The notes: generated by a model not told the origin, from the sequence alone. 13,925 nucleotides of DNA from RGIG4097 sp964599875 (GCA_964599875.1 CAZRHE010000030.1:1-13925); one strand, 5' to 3'; shown: positions 7,875 through 13,891, numbered from the stretch's first letter. A program made the numbers and translations.

Positions 7875-7932
7875 CTCTAATGTGATTTTAGTGTTTTAGA
7901 ATATCGATTTCGCGGCGTTTAGTCGGTTAGAA

Positions 7933-9192
7933 TTACCGTTTGAAAACGGATAACAAATCTTGTTCGACGTTGCTCGACACCAAAGAAATACCGACTTTGT
8001 CGAAATCGAATATATCTTTTGCCGTGCGCGCGAGGTCTTCTTTGGTTGCGTCGCCGATGATTTTCAGCACGCGGTCCATATCGTAAAGTCTGTTTTGAAT
8101 ACACGCAACCCTGCCGTATACTCTCATATTCGCGCTCGTGCTTTCCTGCCCCAATACAAGAGAGGTTTTCATTTGCTCTTTCGCTCTGCTCATTTCCTCG
8201 TCGGTCACGCCGTCGCGGAGCAAAATATCGATTTCTTTCTTGATTGCCTCAACCGCTTTCACCGTATTTTCAGGGCTCGTCGCGGTGTAGATGACGTAGG
8301 CGCCGTTTTTCTCATATGCGGACGCAGAGCCGCTTATCGTGTAGCAAAGTCCGAGTTTCTCGCGGACGCTTTGGAATAGACGACTCGACATTTCGGACGC
8401 GAATATGGAGGACAGCAATCCGACGTAATATCCTCTGTCGTCCCCCGCCTCGTAGCAAGGAAACGCGATTGCGATATGGGATTGCATTATGCGCTTTTTC
8501 TTGGTGACGAAACATGATTCGATTTCGTGCTCGACGTATTTATCCTTCTTTTTCGCAGATTTTTGCATCCTCGATTCAAAGTATTTGTTCACAAGGCGCA
8601 AGCACTCCTCTTCCGTCACGTTTCCCGCAAGGGATATCACGGTGTTTTCGGGGGTGTATCTGCGGTGCATATAATCGAACAAATCCTCTCTCGTCATTTT
8701 GGAAAGAGTTTTTTTGGTGCCGAGAATGGGCTTGCCGAGAGGATGCCCCTTGAAATAGCGGGTGGAAAGGATTTCATAGCAAACGTCGCCGGGGTCGTCC
8801 TCACATTCGTTGATTTCCTCATAAACGACGTTGCGCTCGTTTTCGAGGTCTTCCGGGTCGAATTTCGGATTGAAGTACATATCCGCCAAAACGTCCATAC
8901 ACTCCTCTCCGTGCTCCGCAAGCGACGTCGTGTAAAAACAGGTGTTTCCTTTGGCGGTGTAGGCGTTTATGTTTGCGCCGATTCCGTCCGTTTCGTTTGC
9001 GATATCGAACGCGGAACGAGTCGCCGTCCCTTTGAAAACCATATGTTCGATAAAGTGAGATATGCCGCTTTCGGACGGCTTTTCATATTCCGCTCCCGCC
9101 TTGACGAATACGCCTATAGCAAGTGAACGGACGGCGGTGTTTGATACGAGGACTACTTTCAGTCCGCTTGGCATTTCAATCATTCTACTCAT
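7933..9192 (-). CDS. M16-family zinc peptidase (MlpA/YmxG-like)
   Basis: This is a cytoplasmic insulinase-like metallopeptidase of the processing-peptidase type. Starting at MSRMIEMPSG it has 419 residues, the usual length for the single-subunit bacterial form. The inverted zinc motif HFIEH is at residues 46-50 (His46, Glu49, His50), and the third ligand is one of the Glu residues in VVYEEINE (122-129), about 76 residues on. The second, non-catalytic M16 repeat follows, with SRLFQSVREKLGLCY typical of it. In B. subtilis the orthologue mlpA lies next to ylxY and pnpA, as here. The frame runs further upstream, but that part has no homologous look and overlaps the divergent gene, so 9192 is chosen; ATG 9183 is an alternative. 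Neither has a Shine-Dalgarno, and a promoter places the transcript start at 9192 itself. The substrate is unknown. Confidence 0.93.
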   Translation of the reverse strand: MSRMIEMPSGLKVVLVSNTAVRSLAIGVFVKAGAEYEKPSESGISHFIEHMVFKGTATRSAFDIANETDGIGANINAYTAKGNTCFYTTSLAEHGEECMDVLADMYFNPKFDPEDLENERNVVYEEINECEDDPGDVCYEILSTRYFKGHPLGKPILGTKKTLSKMTREDLFDYMHRRYTPENTVISLAGNVTEEECLRLVNKYFESRMQKSAKKKDKYVEHEIESCFVTKKKRIMQSHIAIAFPCYEAGDDRGYYVGLLSSIFASEMSSRLFQSVREKLGLCYTISGSASAYEKNGAYVIYTATSPENTVKAVEAIKKEIDILLRDGVTDEEMSRAKEQMKTSLVLGQESTSANMRVYGRVACIQNRLYDMDRVLKIIGDATKEDLARTAKDIFDFDKVGISLVSSNVEQDLLSVFKR

Positions 9193-9198
9193 ACGATT

Positions 9199-9226
9199 AT
9201 TGTAACACATATCGCGAAAATCGCAA
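9199..9226 (-). promoter_or_regulatory. Promoter of the M16 peptidase gene, predicting a leaderless mRNA
   Basis: TTGCGA (9226-9221), a 16-base spacer ending in TGT, then TACAAT (9204-9199), so it has an extended -10. Seven bases after the -10 the predicted start is 9192, the A of the chosen start codon. An imperfect palindrome, CGAAAAT (9215-9221) with ATTTTCG (9233-9239), overlaps its -35 and the start of the divergent gene. Confidence 0.6.
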
Positions 9227-9241
9227 TCATATATTTTCGAT

Positions 9242-9955
9242 ATGAAAGAAATCCGTTTCAGACGAATATCAAACGTCGCAATCGTGCTCGTGCTCGCCTT
9301 TGCTTGCGGCATATCAATATACGCACTGACCCCCGAAGAGGACGCCGCCCCGACCTATAACGCAATATACGGCGGAAACTCCGAAAGCGGTGCCGTCGCG
9401 CTCACGTTCAACGTCTACGAAAATACCGAAAATGTACTTAAAATAGCGAATTTGCTCGCTGAACGCGGTTTTTCCGCAACTTTCTTCGTCGGAGGTAAAT
9501 GGGTTGAGAAAAACGGCGACGCACTTGTAAGGCTGTATTCCGAAGGTATGGAAATCGGCAATCACGGCTATCTCCACCGCGACCACGCAAAACTCACCGA
9601 ATCGCAAAATCGCGACGAAATACTCTTGACAGAAAGGCTTATAAACGCATATCTTGCAGATTTCGACGATTACGAAAATTGTCGACTTTTCGCACCTCCG
9701 TCGGGAAGTATGGGGGACGATATGTTTCTTGCGACCGACGAATTAAATTATAAAGTCGTAATGTGGACGAGGGATACGATTGACTGGCGGGACCACGACG
9801 CAGATTTAATCTACTCTCGCGCCGTCAAAAACCTGACCGCAGGAGACTTAATCCTGATGCATCCGACGGACGCCACCGTCGCCGCCCTTCCCCGCATCCT
9901 CGACGAAATTCAAGCCCTTTCCCTCACCGCAAGTAAAGTGAGCGCGGTAATTTGA
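9242..9955 (+). CDS. YlxY-like polysaccharide deacetylase homologue with altered active site
   Basis: The 237-residue protein has a basic start and a hydrophobic segment (about 11-28), so it is exported or membrane-anchored. The rest is a CE4 (NodB-like) fold, the family that removes acetyl groups from peptidoglycan or other glycans. Motif 1, normally TFDDG, reads LTFNVYE (54-60), so both aspartates are missing (Asn57, Val58). Motif 2 keeps both metal histidines, NHGYLH (107-112). Motif 3 is APPSG (151-155) rather than R-x-P-x-G. DTIDW (178-182) and LMHPT (205-209) remain. The position next to the M16 gene and near pnp matches ylxY of B. subtilis, a sporulation-linked homologue, but here the gene points the opposite way. 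Catalysis is doubtful. No Shine-Dalgarno precedes the ATG, which is the first possible start before the signal segment. Confidence 0.85.
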   Translation: MKEIRFRRISNVAIVLVLAFACGISIYALTPEEDAAPTYNAIYGGNSESGAVALTFNVYENTENVLKIANLLAERGFSATFFVGGKWVEKNGDALVRLYSEGMEIGNHGYLHRDHAKLTESQNRDEILLTERLINAYLADFDDYENCRLFAPPSGSMGDDMFLATDELNYKVVMWTRDTIDWRDHDADLIYSRAVKNLTAGDLILMHPTDATVAALPRILDEIQALSLTASKVSAVI

Positions 9956-9988
9956 TAGGTAAGAAGTAATAGTGAATAGGTAAGAAGT
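9955..9988 (+). repeat. Two copies of a 13-base direct repeat after the deacetylase gene
   Basis: ATAGGTAAGAAGT occurs at 9955-9967 and again at 9976-9988, a period of 21 bases. The first copy begins on the last base of the stop codon. No function is known. Confidence 0.8.
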
Positions 9989-9991
9989 GTC

Positions 9992-10010
9992 GGCGGGACA
10001 CCCGCACCCG
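9992..10010 (+). repeat. 19-base direct repeat, copy 1
   Basis: GGCGGGACACCCGCACCCG, identical to the copy at 10168-10186. Inside it GCGGG-ACA-CCCGC can form a small hairpin (9993-10005). The two copies lie 176 bases apart and flank two larger inverted repeats. Confidence 0.85.
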
Positions 10011-10025
10011 TTTCTTACGCATCGT

Positions 10026-10063
10026 TGCCGTCGGCGATTTTATATAAAATCGTTCTGACGGCA
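10026..10063. repeat. Long imperfect hairpin around an 18-base palindrome
   Basis: TGCCGTC (10026-10032) pairs with GACGGCA (10057-10063), and inside lies the perfect palindrome CGATTTTATATAAAATCG (10035-10052). Unpaired GG and TTCT separate the two parts. It lacks a T run, so it is not an ordinary terminator. Confidence 0.7.
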
Positions 10064-10082
10064 CTTGCGACGAAACTCTCTG

Positions 10083-10157
10083 CCGCACGAAAATTTTCTG
10101 CTACAATTCAAACATAATCTATAACTCAAGTCAGTATTCCGCAAAATTTTCGTTCGG
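10083..10157. repeat. 75-base element with 15-base inverted ends
   Basis: CCGCACGAAAATTTT (10083-10097) is complementary to AAAATTTTCGTTCGG (10143-10157) with one mismatch, around 45 bases of AT-rich sequence. No coding content. It could be a very small MITE-like remnant, but no target-site duplication was recognised. Confidence 0.6.
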
Positions 10158-10167
10158 TGTGAATTCG

Positions 10168-10186
10168 GGCGGGACACCCGCACCCG
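10168..10186 (+). repeat. 19-base direct repeat, copy 2
   Basis: Identical to 9992-10010, with the same internal 5-bp hairpin (10169-10181). Confidence 0.85.
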
Positions 10187-10210
10187 ATTATTTATCTACG
10201 TGGGAACTAA

Positions 10211-10248
10211 ACAAAAAAATCCGACGCGTTTCAGTCGGATTTTTTTGT
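10211..10248. terminator. Bidirectional intrinsic terminator
   Basis: A perfect 15-base inverted repeat: ACAAAAAAATCCGAC (10211-10225) and GTCGGATTTTTTTGT (10234-10248), loop 8 bases. The stem is flanked by seven As on the left and seven Ts on the right, so it can stop transcripts from both sides. It lies 24 bases after the lipoprotein gene and 255 bases after the deacetylase gene, which converge on it. Confidence 0.9.
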
Positions 10249-10271
10249 GATTCGATCTTCGTTAGTTTGAG

Positions 10272-10910
10272 TTATTCTTCTTCATCGACATACTCAACCG
10301 CCAACTCCCTGAAATTCGGAAAACTTTCGTCTGTCGGAAGTGTGATTTTGTTGAAATCATAAAATTCCATTTGGGTCAGTTCGTCTTCACCGCAATCGTA
10401 TAGAATAATCAATTTGCCGTTTTCTACACGCGCAGAATCGTTCAAATAAAGGCTCAAAAAGTTACCCATTTCTTTTAACTCCGCTTTCATTTCTTCGGTA
10501 GCAACACTGTAATAATACTCGTAATATTCAGTTTTACCGCCTTTTGCATCTCGCACCAAATCGTAATATTTATCACCATCAATAAACATTCCATAGAAAG
10601 TGTTATATCCATATCCGTCCAAATCTTTGTCGCCAGCATAAGTCTTATTCACAAAACCGTTTTCGGCGCACCAATATTCATATATGTACCCATCATTAAA
10701 TAAGATTTTGAAAAAATAATTGTGCACGCCGTCCAACGTCGCTTTGATTTTGTCGAGGGTCATATCGTCGGTGAGGGTGACTTGCGGCAGGTTGCTGACT
10801 GTGCCATTGTTATTGTCTTCCCCACCCTTTTTGTCGTCGCAAGCGGCAAACACGAACGCGAGCAAACAGATTGCAAGCACGATTGAACAAACTTTGATTG
10901 CTTTTTTCAT
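10272..10910 (-). CDS. Predicted lipoprotein of unknown function
   Basis: I do not recognise the family. The 212-residue product starts MKKAIKVCSIVLAIC and has a lipoprotein signal peptide ending FVFAAC, so Cys24 would be lipidated and the protein displayed outside the membrane. A short Asp/Gly/Asn-rich spacer (25-37) follows. The mature part is acidic and rich in Tyr, Asp and Glu, with YYEYYY at about 157-162 and a possible single small globular domain. The start at 10910 is set by AAGGAG 7 bases upstream; the longer open frame beyond it is spurious. The gene is divergent from an XRE regulator and shares an operator region with it, so its expression is probably controlled by that regulator. 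The gene appears more AT-rich than its neighbours, which would fit acquisition from elsewhere. Confidence 0.85.
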   Translation of the reverse strand: MKKAIKVCSIVLAICLLAFVFAACDDKKGGEDNNNGTVSNLPQVTLTDDMTLDKIKATLDGVHNYFFKILFNDGYIYEYWCAENGFVNKTYAGDKDLDGYGYNTFYGMFIDGDKYYDLVRDAKGGKTEYYEYYYSVATEEMKAELKEMGNFLSLYLNDSARVENGKLIILYDCGEDELTQMEFYDFNKITLPTDESFPNFRELAVEYVDEEE

Positions 10911-10946
10911 TTTGTTTCTCCTTTGGGTTATCCCACACGTATTTTT

Positions 10947-10963
10947 TACAGCGAATTGCTGTA
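10947..10963. promoter_or_regulatory. Operator O1, TACAGC-N5-GCTGTA
   Basis: TACAGC (10947-10952), spacer GAATT, GCTGTA (10958-10963). It lies directly after the predicted transcription start (10964) of the lipoprotein gene. It has the same half-sites and spacer length as O2, with centres 28 bp apart. Binding by the adjacent XRE protein is inferred. Confidence 0.65.
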
Positions 10964-10965
10964 TA

Positions 10966-10995
10966 CTCACATTATACAGCGACAGGCTGTATAAT
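10966..10995 (+). promoter_or_regulatory. Candidate promoter of the XRE gene
   Basis: A perfect TATAAT (10990-10995) with a weak CTCACA (10966-10971) 18 bases upstream. The predicted start is about 11002, one base before the ATG at 11003, so the mRNA would be leaderless. It faces and overlaps the lipoprotein promoter: the two -10 boxes sit symmetrically in the two arms of the O2 palindrome. Confidence 0.5.
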
Positions 10996-11000
10996 GTCAA
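10971..11000 (-). promoter_or_regulatory. Strong sigma-A promoter of the lipoprotein gene
   Basis: A perfect TTGACA (11000-10995), an 18-base spacer and a perfect TATAAT (10976-10971) on the minus strand. The predicted start is near 10964, leaving a 54-base leader. Operator O2 fills the spacer and O1 follows the start, so a bound regulator would block it. Confidence 0.85.
10975..10991. promoter_or_regulatory. Operator O2, TACAGC-N5-GCTGTA inside a 12-base palindrome
   Basis: TACAGC (10975-10980), spacer GACAG, GCTGTA (10986-10991). The symmetry extends to perfect 12-base arms, 10969-10980 and 10986-10997. It covers parts of both divergent promoters, so one bound dimer could repress the lipoprotein gene and the regulator gene at once. 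Confidence 0.7.
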
Positions 11001-11002
11001 GT

Positions 11003-11221
11003 ATGAAAAACGTATCGGAAATTTTCCCGAAGAGGCTGAAAGAATTGCGACTGCAAGGCAATCTGACACAAACAGAGATTGCCGAAAAACTGCATATACG
11101 CCAGCAATCTTATGCTCGGTACGAATACGGCACGGGGGAACCCAATCTTCAAACGCTGTACGATTTGAGTGAAATTTTCGGTGTTTCAACCGACTATCTC
11201 CTCGGCAAAACCGACATTTAA
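11003..11221 (+). CDS. XRE-family helix-turn-helix regulator
   Basis: The product (72 residues from the ATG at 11003) is almost only a Cro/C1-type helix-turn-helix: KRLKELRLQGNLTQTEIAEK, then LHIRQQSYARYEYGTGEPN, then LYDLSEIFGVSTDYLLGKTD. Small single-domain XRE proteins like this usually bind palindromes as dimers and repress their own gene and a divergent partner. Two identical palindromes lie directly upstream. The ATG at 10994 would add MSS, but it overlaps the best -10 box, so 11003 is preferred. Neither start has a good Shine-Dalgarno. A strong terminator follows, so the gene is monocistronic. The signal it senses is unknown; no effector domain is present. Confidence 0.9.
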   Translation: MKNVSEIFPKRLKELRLQGNLTQTEIAEKLHIRQQSYARYEYGTGEPNLQTLYDLSEIFGVSTDYLLGKTDI

Positions 11222-11227
11222 CACTTC

Positions 11228-11259
11228 GGCTACGATGAAAATCGTAGCCTGTTTTTTTT
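11228..11259 (+). terminator. Intrinsic terminator of the XRE gene
   Basis: A perfect 9-bp stem, GGCTACGAT (11228-11236) and ATCGTAGCC (11241-11249), closed by a GAAA loop and followed by TG and eight Ts. It begins 7 bases after the stop codon. Confidence 0.92.
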
Positions 11260-11286
11260 AAAGTTATTCTCTTTTCTTAATTATTA

Positions 11287-11413
11287 CTAAAACGGTGCCA
11301 TTTGGATGTATAACAAGGAAACAAAAATCCCAACGACCGTAGCGTACTTGTTGTACGTGAGGGTGTTGGGATTTGCTGTTGACACAGTTAGACGCCAAAT
11401 GGCGCCGTTTTAG
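11287..11413. repeat. 127-bp nested inverted-repeat element overlapping the pnp stop
   Basis: The outer arms are 19 bases (11287-11305 and 11395-11413), complementary except for one position that is G-T. Inside lie a perfect 10-bp repeat, AAATCCCAAC (11325-11334) and GTTGGGATTT (11365-11374), then ACC/GGT, and a central CGTAC-TTGTT-GTACG hairpin (11343-11357). The right arm includes the pnp stop codon (11412-11410) and one base of the last sense codon. It has no coding content. It resembles a folded RNA or a MITE-like palindrome. Confidence 0.8.
11323..11374 (-). terminator. Probable pnp terminator inside the nested repeat
   Basis: On the minus strand the inner 10-bp stem (AAATCCCAAC with GTTGGGATTT) closes with five Ts, then GTTTCC. 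It is reached 36 bases after the pnp stop codon. The long interrupted loop makes this less typical than the other terminators here. Confidence 0.55.
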
Positions 11414-13524
11414 GCTTTGCGGATGACTTCTTTGAGTCTCAAATCCACTCTGTGTTTCTCGTCGATTTTGATGACTTTCACGAGAACGATATCGCCTACG
11501 TTGACGACGTCGGTGACTTTGTCAACTCTTTCGGTGGAGAGTTTGGAGATGTGAATCATGCCGTCTTTGCCGGGTGCGAAGTTGACGCTTGCGCCGAATT
11601 GACCTTTGTCGTTTTCCATGATTTTGGTCACGACGCCTTCGTATACGTCGCCGATTTCGACGTCGCGGACGATATTTTCGATGATGGAGCGTGCCTTCTT
11701 GATTGCCGCGTCGTCATTGGATGCGACGAAGATTTGTCCGTCGTCGTTGAGGTCGATTTTCACGCCGGTGTCTTCGATGATTTTGTTGATGGTCTTGCCG
11801 CCCTTGCCGATGACGTCGCCGAGTTTGTCGGGGTCAATGGAGAAGGTGACGATTTTGGGTGCCCACTTGGAGAGTTCCTTTCTGGGTTCGGGAAGGACTT
11901 CGAGCATCTTGTTGAGGATGAAGAGTCTACCCTGTCTTGCTTGTTCGAGCGCCTTGGTGAGGATTTCTTCGTCGATACCCTTAATCTTGATATCCATTTG
12001 GATTGCGGTGATACCTTCGGTGGTGCCTGCGACTTTGAAGTCCATATCGCCGAGGAAGTCTTCAAGACCTTGAATGTCGGTGAGGACTGCTACTCTGTGG
12101 CTTTCGGTATCTTTGATAAGGCCCATTGCAACGCCTGCTACGGGTGCTTTGATAGGAACGCCTGCGTCCATAAGTGCGAGAGTGCTGCCGCAAACGGATG
12201 CTTGAGAAGTGGAACCGTTGGAACTCAAAATCTCGCTGACCGTACGGATTGCATACGGGAATTCTTCTTCGCTGGGAAGGACGGGTTCAAGGGAGCGTTC
12301 TGCAAGTGCGCCGTGACCGATTTCACGTCTGCCGGGGCTCTTGAGGGGTTTCGCTTCACCCGTGGAATATCCGGGCATGTTGTATTGGTGCATGTATCTC
12401 TTGTAATAATCGTCGTCAAGACCTTCGAGTTTTTGGACCTCGGAGATGGTGCCGAGAGTACAAGTGGTCATTGCTTGCGTCTGACCTCTGGTGAAGACTG
12501 CGGAGCCGTGGACTCTGGGGAGCATACCTACTTCGCACCAAATAGGACGAATTTCGGTGAGGGTTCTGCCGTCGGGACGAACGCCGTCGTTGAGGATCTT
12601 CGCGCGAACCTTTTCTTTCTTGAGATAGTAAAGGCTGTCGAGGATGAATTTGGTCTTTTTCGCAACGTCGTTGAAGTCGTCTGCGAAGTGTGCGAGAACG
12701 TCTTCGTCGAGTGCGTCTTCGGCTTGTTCTCTAAGAGTGCGGTCGAAGTTGGTGAGGACTGCGTCCATTTTGTCGTCTGCATACGCGCGAACCGCTTTGT
12801 CGATATCTTCGGGGATATGTTCGAGTTCGACGTCGAGTTTGGGTTTGCCGACTTCTTTTTGGATTTCTTCGATGAACGCAACGATTTTCTTAATCTCTTC
12901 ATGACCGAAGAGGATTGCGTCGAGCATTTCTTTTTCGGTGATGATATTTGCGCCCGCTTCAACCATCATGATAGCGTCTTTCGTGCCGCTGAGGCTCAAA
13001 TGGAGTCTGGATTTCGCACGTTGTTCGCTGTCGGGGTTGATGACGTATTTGCCGTCCACGTAACCGACTACGACGGAGCCCGTAGGTCCTGCGAAAGGTA
13101 TGTCGGAAATGGACAACGCGATGGACGAACCGATCATGCCGAACACTTCGGGAGGAATGTTGGTGTCGACCGAAAGAACGGTCGCGATGACGGTAACGTC
13201 GTTATAAAGTCCCTTGGGGAACAAAGGACGAATAGGTCTGTCGATAAGACGGGAGGTAAGGATCGCCTTGTCGGACGCTCTGCCCTCTCTCTTTTTGAAA
13301 CCGCCGGGGATTTTGCCTACGGCGTACATTTTTTCTTCGAAATCCACTCCGAGAGGGAAATAATCCATTCCTTCGCGAGGCGCTTTCGCCATGGTTGCGT
13401 TGACCATCACGACGGTGTCGCCGCAACGGACTATACAACTGCCGTTGGATTGACCGCAGTACGCACCGGTTTCAACGATGACTTCTCTGCCGCCGATTGT
13501 TGTTTTGAAAGTTCTTCTTTCCAT
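11410..13524 (-). CDS. pnp: Polyribonucleotide nucleotidyltransferase (PNPase)
   Basis: PNPase degrades RNA from the 3' end by phosphorolysis and is a core part of mRNA decay, working with RNase Y. The 704-residue product has the standard order: first RNase PH domain (about 12-145), helical domain (about 150-300), second RNase PH domain (about 310-545), KH domain with GKGG at 573-576, and S1 domain (about 624-698). The catalytic aspartates equivalent to E. coli Asp486 and Asp492 are Asp489 and Asp495 in EDFLGDMD (488-495), with Asp511 in IQMD. The start follows AAAGGAG by 6 bases. It is separated from rpsO by a terminator and a structured leader, so it may be controlled through that leader. 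The 3' end runs into a 127-bp inverted-repeat element. Confidence 0.98.
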   Translation of the reverse strand: MERRTFKTTIGGREVIVETGAYCGQSNGSCIVRCGDTVVMVNATMAKAPREGMDYFPLGVDFEEKMYAVGKIPGGFKKREGRASDKAILTSRLIDRPIRPLFPKGLYNDVTVIATVLSVDTNIPPEVFGMIGSSIALSISDIPFAGPTGSVVVGYVDGKYVINPDSEQRAKSRLHLSLSGTKDAIMMVEAGANIITEKEMLDAILFGHEEIKKIVAFIEEIQKEVGKPKLDVELEHIPEDIDKAVRAYADDKMDAVLTNFDRTLREQAEDALDEDVLAHFADDFNDVAKKTKFILDSLYYLKKEKVRAKILNDGVRPDGRTLTEIRPIWCEVGMLPRVHGSAVFTRGQTQAMTTCTLGTISEVQKLEGLDDDYYKRYMHQYNMPGYSTGEAKPLKSPGRREIGHGALAERSLEPVLPSEEEFPYAIRTVSEILSSNGSTSQASVCGSTLALMDAGVPIKAPVAGVAMGLIKDTESHRVAVLTDIQGLEDFLGDMDFKVAGTTEGITAIQMDIKIKGIDEEILTKALEQARQGRLFILNKMLEVLPEPRKELSKWAPKIVTFSIDPDKLGDVIGKGGKTINKIIEDTGVKIDLNDDGQIFVASNDDAAIKKARSIIENIVRDVEIGDVYEGVVTKIMENDKGQFGASVNFAPGKDGMIHISKLSTERVDKVTDVVNVGDIVLVKVIKIDEKHRVDLRLKEVIRKA

Positions 13525-13539
13525 TTATTACTCCTTTCT

Positions 13540-13557
13540 GGGAATTCCGTCATTCCC
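13540..13557 (-). promoter_or_regulatory. pnp leader hairpin just upstream of the ribosome binding site
   Basis: A perfect 6-bp stem, GGGAAT (13540-13545) and ATTCCC (13552-13557), with a 6-base loop. On the mRNA it ends two or three bases before AAAGGAG, so it could affect ribosome access or be a cleavage target. Function is inferred. Confidence 0.5.
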
Positions 13558-13575
13558 TAATGATTTACACATTGA

Positions 13576-13591
13576 GCCGACCGCCGTCGGC
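13576..13591 (-). promoter_or_regulatory. Second hairpin in the rpsO-pnp leader
   Basis: GCCGAC (13576-13581) and GTCGGC (13586-13591) form a perfect 6-bp GC-rich stem with a 4-base loop, directly after the T run of the rpsO terminator. No strong pnp promoter is visible between here and the gene, so pnp may be expressed by read-through of the terminator. Confidence 0.5.
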
Positions 13592-13620
13592 AAAAAATAA
13601 AGGGCGTCAAAACAACGCCC
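13591..13620 (-). terminator. Intrinsic terminator between rpsO and pnp
   Basis: On the minus strand GGGCGT-TGTTTTG-ACGCCC (13620-13602) is followed by TTTATTTTTT. The 6-bp stem is GC-rich. It starts 7 bases after the rpsO stop, so it probably ends part of the rpsO transcripts. Confidence 0.85.
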
Positions 13621-13627
13621 GATATTA

Positions 13628-13891
13628 TTACTTACGAAGTTCGAGTGCCGCGATGATTGCACGGTAACGTTCGATGTCGGTTTCCTTGAGATAGTTGAGC
13701 ATGTTCTTTCTTTGACCGACGAGTTGAAGCAGACCGCGACGAGAGTGATGATCTTTTGCATGCGTCTTAAGGTGCGCGGTGAGTTCGTTGATACGTGCGG
13801 TGAGGAGTGCGATTTGCACTTCGGGGGAACCGGTGTCGCCTTCGCTGCGGCCGTATTTTGCGATGATTTCTTGTTTCGTTGCTTTATCCAT
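13628..13891 (-). CDS. rpsO: 30S ribosomal protein S15
   Basis: S15 binds 16S rRNA at the central domain three-way junction early in 30S assembly. The 87-residue product has the usual length and the conserved features: GDTGSPEVQIALLTARI (18-34), LKTHAKDHHSRRGLL (41-55), and VGQRKNMLNYL (58-68), the RNA-binding helices. The start follows AAGGAGG by 7 bases. The rpsO-pnp pair is conserved in most bacteria. The bases before it (13892-13925) hold only the ribosome binding site; its promoter lies outside the window. Confidence 0.98.
   Translation of the reverse strand: MDKATKQEIIAKYGRSEGDTGSPEVQIALLTARINELTAHLKTHAKDHHSRRGLLQLVGQRKNMLNYLKETDIERYRAIIAALELRK

Larger units (their letters stand above)
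9956..10271. other. Gene-free region of 316 bases with repeats and one terminator
   Basis: No credible gene lies here. The short open frames have no ribosome binding site and no family resemblance. The region holds the 13-base direct repeat, two copies of a 19-base repeat, two larger inverted repeats and a bidirectional terminator, each listed separately. The GC-rich 19-base copies stand out against the AT-rich surroundings, suggesting remnants of a small repeat element. Confidence 0.7.

Noticed and set aside
9956..10186. The repeat cluster as a CRISPR array
   Set aside because: There are only two copies of each repeat, of different kinds, with no regular spacers and no cas genes.
10159..10362. 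A 67-codon plus-strand frame over a 19-base repeat and the terminator
   Set aside because: It runs through a perfect terminator hairpin into the end of the lipoprotein gene and has no ribosome binding site.
10911..11189. A 93-codon N-terminal extension of the lipoprotein frame
   Set aside because: It crosses the promoters, operators and XRE gene, while the internal ATG has a strong ribosome binding site and a lipoprotein signal.
11452..13560. A 702-codon open frame on the plus strand, antisense to the whole of pnp
   Set aside because: It mirrors the pnp codons in a frame where biased codon use avoids stops. Its protein is rich in Phe, Asp, Val and Cys with no recognisable domain, and PNPase on the other strand is certain.
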